Below are positions 21,832 through 33,211 of a DNA stretch of 64,000 bases, in pieces. The number at the start of each line of letters is the position of its first letter. Position 1 is the first letter of the stretch. The stretch spans positions 48,226,066-48,290,065 of the forward strand of contig NC_080042.1 of assembly GCF_012489685.1 (NCBI RefSeq). Reading direction: 5' to 3'. Both the position numbers and the translations under genes were made by a program. The stretch comes from Lotus japonicus (taxonomy: Eukaryota > Streptophyta > Magnoliopsida > Fabales > Fabaceae). The notes under the pieces are model-generated. The model did not search any database. It was given only the letters and a program-made list of their open reading frames with translations, and was not told where the DNA came from.

Positions 21832-22682
21832 ACCGATTAAGTATAGCGGATAACAAATAGAATATACCATTTACAGGTTACCTATTTTATGAACTTGAGC
21901 TCTGGCCAGTCAGTGGGATATCTTCATGTCGAAGAGAGCTTGAAATGAAAGGTAATGATTTAGCCTTAGAAGATTTTATTCTCGACAAAAGTGCTTTCCT
22001 CCTAGATCTTGCTTCTTTCGATTTCAATCTCTGACTTTCCTTTGAATCAATGATATCCATAGAAGTTGAAATTGTTGGAGAACCAACAGCTAAAAGGGGA
22101 AACAAAGGTAGGCAAATATTCGAATTACTGGGACCTGAACAACCAAAAGGTTAGATACTCACCTTGGTTTGTTAAAAAGAAAGATGATGAAACTAATTTT
22201 TACCAAATAAATTTTTCATTTTGTTAGTAATCCAGTCTATAGAATTTGAAAATCTTAATTTAACAAATGGGGTAATAACTGGAGAACTAAAACAAAAGAT
22301 GAAAAGCGTCCAATAATGCTAACTTTCCTAAGGAAATTCTTGTCCATCACTTGATATAACTTATAAGTATAAAAAAATATTGATACTAACCATGTCCTAA
22401 AGGCAAAACCGAAATTGCCTAAAAAGGTTCTCCATGAGATGTCTTTGAGGCTAAGGACGAAAACTTCAAAGAGTTGTTGGTCAAATTCCAATCAAAACTC
22501 TTGTTATAAACACACTAAACACCATTAAATCCAAACGAAGGGATGTTGGATATATTAGATAGAGGAGTGGTTTTGAAATTCGAATGGCCTCCGAGTTGAG
22601 AACGAGAGCGATGATTTCTTATGAATTACAGAACAAAGATTTCAGATATGGGAAAAAAAGCAATTTCGAAGAAGGTGTAAGG
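21832..22682 (-). pseudogene. Helitron-like gene segment between elements I and II
   Basis: It holds an exon-like minus-strand block at 22105-21887 with QRLKSKEARSRRKALLSRIK, the third copy of the basic repeat also found at about 2880-3010 and 1733-1930. The remainder (22110-22682) is AT-rich and intron-like, with no supported ORF. It is bounded by the 5-bp flanks of element I (left) and element II (TAAGG, 22678-22682). Confidence 0.5.
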
Positions 22683-24060
22683 TGAGTTGCAAATAAGTAA
22701 CACAAGAAAGGGGTGGTTTGAATTGTGTTCTTGAAAATTACTTTTTAAAACTTTGTTTTATGAAAAGTATATTAGTTCTTTGGTAAAAACGTTTGAGTGT
22801 GACTTTTCACAAACTATTTAGTGCAGCGGAAGTAAAACAGTAAATAGAACAGAACGATCAGTACACAGAGATTTATACTGGTTCACCCCAAACAATTGGG
22901 CTGCGTCCAGTACTTGGCCACCACCAAGATTTTCACTAGCAAGTATCAAGGACTTCTCCAATACAAGTATTAGATAAGACTTCTCCAAGTATTATCACGG
23001 ACTTCTCCAAGTATTCTGCAGGACTCCTCCTATAAGTATTGTACCAGACTTCTCCAAAATCTTACAAAGATTTAAATCACTCTACAGAGATTCTCTTCTT
23101 TCAAGAGCAAGGGTAGAGACTTTATAACACTGAAACTCTAAGTGTTTGGGTTCAGATCTGACTATTGGATCTCTTAAGAGTTACTATAGGAGTGTAAAGA
23201 GAATAAAGAGATATGACTCTTTTAAGGTACGAGGTTTTCTCTTTCACTGAGCAGAGTTTAATGGCTTGTGTTTGACACTTGGGAATATCTGCTTGAGCTT
23301 TGAATGCTGTTGAGAAGTTTTGAAAATGAATGCTTGAATGCTTGTATTCTCAGAATTAATTCATGTTGCTTCAGATCTTCAAGAATGTCTTAAATACTTG
23401 CTTGCTAGTGTTGTAGCCGTTGTGAGACAATATCCAACCGTTGAGATAGCTGTTGAGAAATGATATCGGGTTGATGATTCAAAAGGCTTGGTTGGTAGCT
23501 TCATTAAATGTTACTTCTGAAGCAAGTCTATCCTTTAGCTCAAAAGGTGATGTTTGTCAGCTAGTAGGTGGTGATAGACTTTGAGCTACTTTTCAGACAA
23601 GAGACAATTTGGCAATTTGATGTTGACAGCTTGACTTTTCCTCGTTGGTCAGCGTGCCTTCTACTAAAGCAAACTTGTCTTCATGTGATTAGTTTGAATG
23701 AAACTCAAATGGTTGTCATTGGATTTGAATGTAAGACAGCCGGTTGAAATCAAACTAAAACTTTGGCTCTCAAAATTTGTCTTGATATATCTGACTGATG
23801 ACGTGGCGTTGAGACGGTCAGAGTCTTCAACACTACGCGACCACTTACAAAACAGTTTTGTAAAGACAGAGTTCCTTCTAGTTTCTGAGATAGATATCTT
23901 TTTAAGAATTGATAGAACGTTGAAGTGTGTGACATATGTCCAAATTTCTCCTGAAATTGAGAACGTTATCAGTAGTTGAATATTCAATGAAACTTCTACT
24001 ATAAAATTGTTATGATCAAAATAAGATTTTAAAAACGTTATGATGCGTTTGAACTTAACA
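22683..24060 (-). repeat. 3' LTR of element II
   Basis: It starts TGAGTTGC and ends TTAACA on the plus strand. It contains an ATTTATA (minus-strand TATAAAT) box at 22871-22877. A GGACTTCTCCAAGTATT-type minisatellite at about 22945-23062 has one more unit than the 5' LTR. Short ORFs inside are not genes. Confidence 0.9.
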
Positions 24061-24077
24061 ATCTCCTTTTTTTTGAT
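24061..24077 (-). other. Polypurine tract of element II
   Basis: The minus strand reads ATCAAAAAAAAGGAGAT immediately before the 3' LTR, as in element I. Confidence 0.8.
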
Positions 24078-24521
24078 AATGACAAATTTTATAGAAAGAG
24101 GTAATTGACATAATAAACTCCCCCTGAGTTTAGTGAAGTTTCCAAAGAATTTTGAGTTTAGAAATGTTTTCAAAAAGTTTTCAAAAAGAATTTCATTCGC
24201 TTCACTCCCACTCCCCCTGACTAAATTAATCTATGTTTTAATTTGTATCTATAGAATAGATTTAGAGAAATGTTTTTATCTTTTTTACCCTTTCTCTTTC
24301 CTTTCTCTTCTCCCCCTTTGGCATTATTAAAAAGACATGTTAACCAGAAGAGACATGCATATAGGATAACTTATGTACGGATATGACAAAGGTCAAGAAT
24401 TAAAGTGCAAAAATTCAAGCGATAAATAACATAGAACGATAGAGGTAAAGAGTGGCCATTATCCAAAACGATTAAGGAGCAGGTCAATCTTGGAGGCCAG
24501 ATCATAGAAGAGAGTGTTGAT
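24078..24521. other. Non-coding stretch of element II before the PPT
   Basis: No supported ORF. This is where element I carries its antisense small gene. I see no homologue here, only an unrelated 65-codon plus-strand frame with no family features. Confidence 0.5.
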
Positions 24522-27500
24522 TTAATTCTTATGATCCTCAAAATCGCTTCTGCGAACAAATTGATCTTCCAGAGGTTGCTCCATGTTCTCTTGCTCATTC
24601 CCTTGATCATCAACAGTATTGTCAGCATCAGGAATTATGAGTTGCTCATTTGTGGTTGCATTGTTTAGCGGAGCTGAACATTCACCTTCTTCCTGAAGTT
24701 TTTCTTTTCCTTTGACGATGGGAAGTTTTTCTGGATGCAGAAGGATGTCTGGAATGTTCCTTGGCAGCAAAATGAAGACCCAGTTGCCCAAGAAAACAAT
24801 TAAAGCAGTTAACCTGTTCAGAAGGGAGTAGGACAGTGTGCCAACATAGCCTTCAGTTGCACACACTTACCATTAATCCCAATGTGGTACCTTGCTTGCT
24901 TCCAAATGATATTTGTAGCCAACGTCAGAGGATCTTTTCCATGAGACAGACACAGAATGATTGGGAGCCTTCTCAATTTTCTTAATCAGTTTTGCCTGAA
25001 AGACCTTGAAGTGCGCCTTGGTTGTTCCTGCAGTGCGCCTACACTTAATTGCAGAGGACACTAGTGTCTGAAGACACCTCTTTCTCGCTTGAGAAAGGAT
25101 GCAGACTGTACCTGGCCTTGAGTGTGGTTTTGGGGTGCTTTCATTGGTTTGTGCTTGTGGAGTGTTTTGAAAGGGTTGATCAATTGGGGTTGCCAGAGTC
25201 AAAGGGAAGAAATTAAACAGTTGAGATTTTGGCTTGGTTTGTTGAACAATGCGTTCCTCATCGGAGGAATCCATAGTAAGAACAGGAGAAAATTTTGGTG
25301 AACTGTGATCAGTGGGATTCACAGTGAATTCTTCTTGGTGTGAGGAGGGTGAAAGTGGTTTTGGTGAAAGGTGTGGTTGTTGTGGTGTGATGTTGTGGTG
25401 TGGATCATATGAATCATCAAACAGAGAATTGACAAATTCTTGATTTGAGAGTTCATAGTTTACCTCGTGGTGTGGAAAGTTGTGTAAGATCAAGTTTTGA
25501 TCTAGTAGTACAACTCTATGTTTTGATGATTACAAGTTAACCTTTTGATATGAACAATTATAGTACTCTAACGTGTTTTTCTGAGTGTGCTATTTACAGG
25601 CTCAGACCTCAATTCAATCCCACACAAATCAGAAGCACTGTGCATAAAGAGTGACCCAAGCAACGCTTTCGCATTGACCATGTTCAAAATGAACAGTGGA
25701 AAAGCTTCAGAAGTTCTGAAGCTACACAAACTCTGATATGGACTCAGTCACTAGAAGCTCTGAAGATCCAGAAGTTCTGATAACCAAGAAACACTGAAGG
25801 TTCAGATGTTCTGAAGGTGTAGAAGACTCTGAAGATACAGAAGCTGAATAGTGGAAACTCTGATGTCCAGAAGCAAGAAACTCTGAAGACCATGTACTTC
25901 CCTCTGAGTTCAGAATCAGAAGATACAACGGTCAGAGGATCTGTGCTTTCCCTCTGACTCTGATCAACCGGCTTCACAAGTTTCAACATGAAGCATTCCC
26001 CTGATCAGAAGTCTCCTAGGTTTAAAGGTCAAGTCGCTATCCAAGTACAAAAGCAACTGTACCATCCTGACGACCTACCTAACGTTCTCAGCCACAGCAG
26101 AAGCTGGAATTTCCAGAACTGCCCTCCAACGGTAGCATTTCCATGCAACGTTCAACCCTAATCCTTGGAGTATAAATAGTGACTGAAGATTGAAAGAAGC
26201 GGCTAGAAGCATTCACACACGCGCAAGAAATATTCAAATCCTTCTAAGCTTTCTTTCATCTGAAATTCATTGTGTTTACTATCAGCTTTTTAGAAGCGAA
26301 TCTCTTGTAAACATTTCTTTGATAAACAGTTGTTTAGTTCCTTTAGGAGATCAAGGTTGATCGGATCCTAGAGAAGACTAAGAGAGTGAATCTTAGTGTG
26401 AGCTAAGTCAGTGTAATTGTTAGTCACTTGTAGGTTTCAAGTGCAGTTGTAACACTTTACCTGATTAGTGGATTGCCTTCATTCTAAGAAGGAAGAAATC
26501 ACCTTAACGGGTAGACTGGAGTAGCTTGAGTGATTTATCAAGTGAACCAGGATAAAATCCTTGTGTGCTTTTCTATCTCTCATCTTTAGCACTTAGTTCT
26601 CGAAAAGATTTGTTAAAATCTTTAAGGTGGAAGTTTTATCTTGAAAACGTTATTCAAACCCCCCCTTTCTACCGTTTTTCATACCTTCAAGTTGGAGTCT
26701 AAGGATTTTGCGAGGTTGGTGTGAATGATGAGGTCTTCTTCATCAACTGGTTCATCAGGTTCATTTTCTAAAGTCTTCCTTTTGCTGTAGTGGGGCTGTT
26801 GAACTTGTACAGTGGATTCATCATCAAACTGCTTCCTTAAACGTTTAAGCTTTTTCTTGGGTTATGCAAGCTTGCAAGCAGGAGACCCTTGCCCAGATCT
26901 TGTTCTTGAAGCGATGGGATGAGAAAGAGATTGTACAGGAACTCCACCTTTGATGATCCGGATGGATCGTTCCTTAGTAGGTGCCTTGGGCACGTCCCTG
27001 GACTGTTCTGGCTCGTCCTCAGGGAACGGTGCAATTCGTAAAGCAGCAGAAACGACTCTTTTGCTTGGAACCTTGCTGATTTGTTCCGCTAGTTCTTTTA
27101 AGGTTTTCACCTTTCCTTTACCAGCTTTGACATTTGCATCTGTTTTCTGCTTCTCTCTTACAACTCTTTTCTTCTTTGTCAGGTATTTATCAGGAACCTC
27201 TGAATCATCGTAAGGGATATTCATTTTGCTTACATCTTCTGGCTTGATAGGAGTGGGCCAGATGATATCCTCTTCCAATTGTTCAGCCTTGTTTTCCAGA
27301 AATTCAACAGTAATTCCTTTCTTCTCAAGAATCACGGTCAGTAGGGACCCAAAGGGAAAGTATCCTTTTCCCATATCTAGGAAGTTAATCAAGTAATTCC
27401 ACATCAAATGAGCAGGATTTATCTTCACCTTTTTTACAATCTTGTAAATTGCATACCTTGCATGTGCGTTTACATGTCCTATTGCACCATCTTTGGGAAG

Positions 27501-28075
27501 AACCACTTTGCTAATCAAAGCATTGTTGAACTTGAGCTCATCTCTGAGATTGCTCACATCCACTAGCAAGGGATCTTCTTGATTTTTCCAGATGCAACGG
27601 TAGTCTTCTGTCTTTGACCACCATGAGGGAGAGTATTTCTCACCTTGATCCAGACTCACATCAAGAGCCTCAGCGACGTCTTGCAAAGTGACATCAATGA
27701 TTTTGTTGTACGCTCTTGACCTGATGGTTTCACGATTCTTCACCACAGCACAATCATAGAATTCTTTGACAAGAGGCACATAGACTTCACATTGTGCTAC
27801 ATGCACACCGTCTCCCAGTCTTGATAGAGAAGGTCCGTGAGTCCTGCCATTTTTACAAAAGCAAATACCTTCATATCAAGGTATCTTGGTGAAACCAGAG
27901 CGTTATCACCCAGTTTTTCAGTCTTCACAACTCCTATTTCTTGGTTCTGAACAGACCGTTGTAGGTTGATCTTCTCAGATCTTCTCTTCAGAATTTTCAT
28001 TTCAGCCTTAGTGTTGGGTGTCTTTCCACCTTTCTTGGAAGGGGCCTTAGAGGCGGTTGCAAGAACTCCGACCAT
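24522..28075 (-). pseudogene. Envelope-like gene of element II, frameshifted and split by a solo LTR
   Basis: The start is MVGVLATASK at 28075. The first part runs to about 27797, then a frame change near 27800 continues as the domain with VYVPLVKEFYDCAVVKNRET, VTLQDVAEALDVSLDQ and GKGYFPFGSLLTVIL. This resembles the same plant-transposon-type domain as the element I protein. A basic region (KKKRVVREKQK) follows, and that frame stops at 26862. The solo LTR at 25483-26689 sits in the coding region. Beyond it are a Pro/Ser-rich segment (to 24873), an in-frame TAA, and a C-terminal stretch with a hydrophobic LTALIVFLGNWVFILL segment that could span a membrane. That last feature is absent from element I. 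It is non-functional as assembled. Confidence 0.75.
25483..26689 (+). mobile_element. Solo LTR, Sirevirus family A, inside element II
   Basis: This 1207-bp copy matches the element I LTRs in inverted orientation (sense plus), from TGTAAGATCAAG to CATACCTTCA. It is flanked by a perfect 5-bp duplication, AGTTG (25478-25482 and 26690-26694). There is no internal sequence, so it is the product of LTR-LTR recombination. Many substitutions and small indels separate it from the element I LTRs, so it is an older insertion of the same family. Confidence 0.95.
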
Positions 28076-28561
28076 TAGGTTTTTGAGAAGAGGAGAAATT
28101 TGCAGAGAAATGAAGTTGCTTTTCTTGGAGGAGAGAGAGAGTATTTTGCAAATGAGAAAGCGTGAAGTAAGTTTGCAAAATCTTTTAGAGATATGTTGAT
28201 TGGGAATATGGAATGACGGTTTTGGAAGGAAGTGCAAAGAGCAGTTTTCCTTGAAAAGAGAAAATATTAAACAATTGAGTTGGGGTTGCACGCGCGATAA
28301 AGGCTGACTGAGTAACTGTTGAGCATTGAATGTGATGTGACTTTTCAGAAAAGAACTGTTGAAGCACGTGTCACAAATATGATGACGTTGAACTTTTGAC
28401 AAACAATTTTCAGGAAAGGCTGAACAGTAGCAAAGATAAACTCATAGTACGATGTGGCACGTATGCAGTTGGCTTAGTTCGTTCTGAGATGACTCTTGAA
28501 CTGTACCCAGTTAATTCATCGAACGGTACCTGCAAAATAGCAAACTTCCATTTCTATATCT
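28076..28561. other. Spacer between pol and envelope-like gene of element II
   Basis: On the minus strand it follows the stop of the RNase H frame (28562). The part from 28402 to 28076 is open in the envelope-like frame, but I read it as leader. Confidence 0.4.
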
Positions 28562-31380
28562 TCAATTTGCATATTGCATATTGATTCTTTCTCTTAGGTC
28601 AGAGAATCTGCCTTCCAGTAAAGGTTTTGTCAAATTGTCAGCAAGTTGATCTTCAGTATGAACATAAGACATATCAATATCTCCTTTCCCAACTAGATCT
28701 CTGATGAAGTGATGCTTAATTTCAATGTGCTTTGTCCTTGAGTGCTGAACTAGATTTTTCGCTATATTTATAGCACTTGTGTTATCACATAGTAAAGGTA
28801 TATGATCTTCATGGATGTTGTAGTCTTCAAGTTGATGCTTGATCCAGAGAAGTTGAGTGCAACAAGAGTACTCAGCTTCAGCAGTGGATAGGGATATGGT
28901 GCTTTGTCTTTTGCTAGAACAGGAAACTAAACAATTTCCTAGAAAGTGGCATCCTCCACTGGTGTTTTTTCGCTCAACTCTATCTCCAGCATAGTCAGCA
29001 TCACAGTATCCACTCAGCCTGAAACCACTACCTTTCTCATATAACAGACCAAGACTAGCAGTACCTATTAGGTATCTAAATATTCGTTTAACTGCACTGA
29101 GATGAGATTGTTGAGGGTTTACCTGGAATCTGGCACACAGGCAAACATTGAACATAATGTCAGGTCTACTTGAAGTAAGGTACATGAGAGATCCTATCAT
29201 TCCACGGTACGATGTGGGATCGACCGGTGAGCTTTCATCATTCTTGTCTAGAACAGTGTTTGGGTACATAGGAGTACTCATTTTATTTGAGTTTTGCATG
29301 TTGTATTTCTTGAGCATATCCTTTATATATTTGGTCTGATGTATGTAGATCTTGTCTTTCTCTTGCTTGATTTAAAGACCAAGAAAGAATTTTAGTTCCC
29401 CCATCATACTCATCTCGAATTCGCTTTGCATGAGAGTTGAAAATTCCTTGCATAGGTTATCACTAGTGGCTCCAAAGATGATGTCGTCAACGTACAGTTG
29501 TACAAGAATGTAGTCATCTTTCAGTTGCTTTCTGAATAAGGTGTTGTCAATCTTTCCTCTTGAGAAACCGTTCTTTATGAGAAAGCTGCTTAAACGATCG
29601 TACCAAGCCCTTGGCGCTTGTTTTAAACCATAGAGAGCTTTCTTAAGTTTGAACACATGCTCGGAGTAAGATGGTTCCTCAAAACCTGGAGGCTGCTTCA
29701 CATAGACTTCTTCTTCTATTACTCCATTTAGAAAGGAACTTATGACATCCATTTGATATAGTTTAATGGAATGTTGACATGCAAAAGCTAGAAGAATACG
29801 AATTGCTTCAATTCTGGCCACTGGAGCAAAGGTTTCTGTGTAATCAATTCCTTCTTGTTGATTGTATCCTTGAGCTACCAGTCTTGCTTTGTTCCATGTT
29901 ACTTTTCCATTTTCATCCATCTTGTTTCTGAAGACCCACTTGGTACCAATGATTGATTTTCCTTTTGGTTTGGGTACAAGTGTCCAGACTTCGCTTCTTT
30001 CAAATTGATTCAGTTCTTCTTGCATGGCTAGAATCCATCCTTCATCTTGTAGGGCTTCATCTACGATTTTGGGTTCAATCTCTGAAATAAATGCGCTGTT
30101 GGATTCTTCTTTGAAGGCTGACCTTGTCTTGACTTTTTCTGAGACGCTTCCAATAATCTGTTCTGGTGGATGATCGGATTTGTATTTCCACTCCCTTGGA
30201 AGAGAGATACCACTTGACGTCATGACTTGATCAGACTGTTCTTGAGCTTCTGGTTGAGGAGCAGTGAACTGTTCTACAGGTGAGATGTCCGAGGGTTGAG
30301 CTTCTTTGGAGAGACCATCATCATCTTGATCAGATAGGTCAAGGTTTAGGAAGTCTCTTTCTAAACGATCAATTGGTTCGGTTGAGTGATCATAAAACTT
30401 GACATTGATGGATTCCTCTACTGCTTTCGTCCTAGAGTTGAAAACTCTGTACGCTTTAGAGTGAGTAGAGTATCCTAAGAGAATACCTTGATCAGATTTG
30501 TTGTCGAATTTTCTGACATTGTCCTTAGTGTTGAGTATGAAGCATTTGCACCCAAAAGGATGAAAGTACGAAACGGTAGGACGTCTTCCGCGCCATAGCT
30601 CATAAGGAGTTTTCTTTAACAAAGGTCGCATGGAAATTCTGTTCTGGATGTAGCATGCAGTTTCAATAGCTTCAGCCCAAAAGTACTTTGGTAGAGAGGT
30701 TTTCCTTAGCATCGTTCTTGCCATTTCTTGAAGTGACCTGTTCTTTTGTTCAGCAACTCCGTTTTGCTGAGGGGTTCTAGGAGCAGAGAATTGATGAGTA
30801 ATGCCTTCTTGTTCACAGAATTTTTCAAATTCTTCGTTTACAAATTCTCCTCCTCGATCATTGCGAATGGTTGTGATGCAGTTTCCTTTTTCGTTCTGAA
30901 CTCTTTTGCTGAATATCTTGAATCCTCGAAAGGTTTCATCTTTACTTGTTAGGAAGAATACCCAACAGAATCTTGTGTAGTCATCGATTATGACAAGACA
31001 ATATCTCCTTCCAGAAATACTAGCTACTCTAGTAGGACCAAACAAATCCATATGTAACAGATCCAGAGGTTTGCTGGTGCTGACAAAGTTTTTAGCACGA
31101 CAGGAGGTACGATGTTGTTTGCTTTGAACACAAGCAGAACATGTAACATCAGATTTGATATTTACTTTTGGCAGACCACGTACTAAGTCATTACTTATGA
31201 TTTTAGTGATGGTCCTTAAGGAAGCATGCCCTAGCTTCCTATGCCAAAGCCATGTATTGTCCTCTGATGATACTAGACACGTTACATTTTGATTTGCTAG
31301 GTTTTCCAAGTTCGTCTTATATAGATTCCCTTGTGTCTGAGCTTCAAAGATGATCTTGTCATCAGTATCCGTGATTTCTT
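28562..31380 (-). pseudogene. Copia pol of element II with nonsense codon and missing protease core
   Basis: The main frame (31309-29372) opens in the GAG-pre-integrase region (WLWHRKLGHASLRT). It then gives the integrase ([37 protein letters not shown]) and the RT ([18 protein letters not shown]). A TAA at 29372-29374 interrupts it, where element I has a sense codon in the [12 protein letters not shown] region. The same frame resumes to 28562 with RNase H ([24 protein letters not shown]). Compared with element I, roughly 70-80 codons are missing between the DSG motif and the pre-integrase region. The frame also changes there (about 31350-31385), consistent with a deletion. It is inactive. 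Confidence 0.88.
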
Positions 31381-33150
31381 TTAGTTTGGATCTTTGGGAA
31401 GATAGACTTTTCTCCCGTCATGTGACGCGAGCATCCACTGTCCAGGTACCATTGTTGGCGTTTCCTTCGTTCTGTTAAATAGATCTGCAAAAGAGATAAT
31501 TGACTTTTTAGGTACCCAGATTTTCTTGGGTCCTGAGGGGTTCACAGTAACTTTCGAAGGAACCTTCTTCTCATAAGCGGTTTTCTGTTCAACTTGCTCA
31601 ATCTTGCAATTTACGACAAACTTACTTTGACTAGACTCAGATGATGTAAAAGATATATCAGACATATATTCACTGGATGAAGCTGATTCACTATCAAATC
31701 CTAGTCCACTTTTATCATACAGTTCGCGACTATTTCCACACAGTTTAACTAGATTGTCATGACCTATAGTAAACGTGGATAGATCTTCTATTAATACTTT
31801 AATTCTTTTCTTTAGAGTAGTTACTTCCTTAACATAATCTTGTTCCTTTAAAGCAGTATTTTCTTTAACTACATGATCTTTTTCTATTAAAACTTTTTCA
31901 TACTCGAGTTGTAATTTAGCAAATTGTTTCTTCAAGGTTTTGTACTTTTCAGATAGAGTATATGAATGTTCAAGTAGTTCATTGAATTCTTCCTTAAGGT
32001 TTTCAGAGTTTACCTCATCATCATCTTCATCGTCTGAGCTTTCTGCAGATGCCATAAGAGCAAAGAGTGCATCATCATCTCCGTCTTCATCATCATCTTC
32101 TGAACCGTCCTCAGATTCATCCCATCCAGCAGCTAGAGCTTTCTTTTTCTTGTAGAAGGGTTTCTTGCCTGATTTCTTTGCTAGTCTTGGACAGTCCGGC
32201 TTGATGTGTCCTGGCTTTTTGCACTCGAAGCAGGTGATGTTGCTTTTGTCTAAGTTTGAGCCACCTTCACCTTTGTGAGTGAGCGATTTCTTTTTCATGC
32301 TTGAATCCCGTTTGTTGTCCTTCCTTGATGTTCCTTTTCCTCTTTGTTGTTTGATCCACATCCTTTTGAACTTTCTGTTGAAAAGGGCTTGTTCATCATC
32401 TGACATTTCTTCTGAGGATTCTTCTTCTTCAAATTGTTCTTTTGTTTGAATGGCCTTTGAATTGTTTGCTTTGAATGCAATGTTCTTCTGCTTCTTCAAT
32501 CCTTCGTCATGAGCCAGCTCTATTTCATGAACCTTCAGAGATCCAAGGAGGTCTTCCAGTCTCAAGGTGCTGAGATCTTTAGCTTCTTGAATGGCTGTGA
32601 CCTTGGGTCTCTATTTTCTGGGAAGGCATCTTAGAATCTTTGTGATTTGATCAACATTTTCGTATCTGCGATCAAGATTTCTGAGCCCATTAACGACGGT
32701 TTGGAATCTTCCAAACATGTCATCAATGCTTTCATTTTCCTTCATCTTGAAAGTTTCATATTCAGCCACGAGTAAGCTTACTTTGGCTCGTCTGACATTC
32801 GCTGTACCTTCATATGCCAACCCTAGAGCTTCCCAGACTTCTTTCGCTGTTGCTAAGCCATCAACCTTATCTAGCTGAGATTTACTTAACGCACACAGTA
32901 GGAATAACTTAGCTTTAGCATTGAGTTGATAGTCCTTGCGTTGCGCTTCTGTTAGTTGATCCTTCTTTATAGGTTCTCCAGCATCATATTTGTGAATGAT
33001 GTTGCCATTTTCAATGATGTCCCAAAGCTTGTAGTTTGAGGACTTAATGAATAGTTGCATGTGAGTTTTCCAATAAGGATACTCAGTTCCATCAAAGAAC
33101 GGAGGCTTATTGGTGGATGAGCCCGTATTTTTTGCTAGATCTTCTGCCAT
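31381..33150 (-). pseudogene. Sirevirus gag of element II with in-frame stop
   Basis: The ATG is at 33150. PPFFDGTEYPYWKTHMQLFI and YETFKMKENESIDDMFGRFQ match the copia gag fold. A TAG at 32611-32613 stops the frame after ILRCLPRK; the same frame reopens and carries on to 31381. The downstream half has the zinc knuckle CFECKKPGHIKPDC, acidic Glu/Asp/Ser runs, and a heptad-rich region. It ends in [17 protein letters not shown], overlapping the protease motif in the +1 frame as in element I. The stop replaces a codon that is tryptophan at the equivalent position in element I gag. Confidence 0.88.
31407..31445 (-). other. 39-bp dual-coding segment, element II copy
   Basis: Identical to 18657-18695 and 12701-12739 in element I. 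The gag frame gives [12 protein letters not shown]; the +1 frame gives [13 protein letters not shown]. Confidence 0.8.
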
Positions 33151-33197
33151 GGATCTTTACTCTACACCTGTTTAAGATGTTAGTTTCTAGAGACTAA

Positions 33198-33209
33198 GCT
33201 CTGATGCCA
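33198..33209 (-). other. Primer-binding site of element II
   Basis: The minus strand reads TGGCATCAGAGC, one base different from the initiator tRNA-Met complement TGGTATCAGAGC. It lies two bases from the 5' LTR. Confidence 0.88.
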
Positions 33210-33211
33210 AT

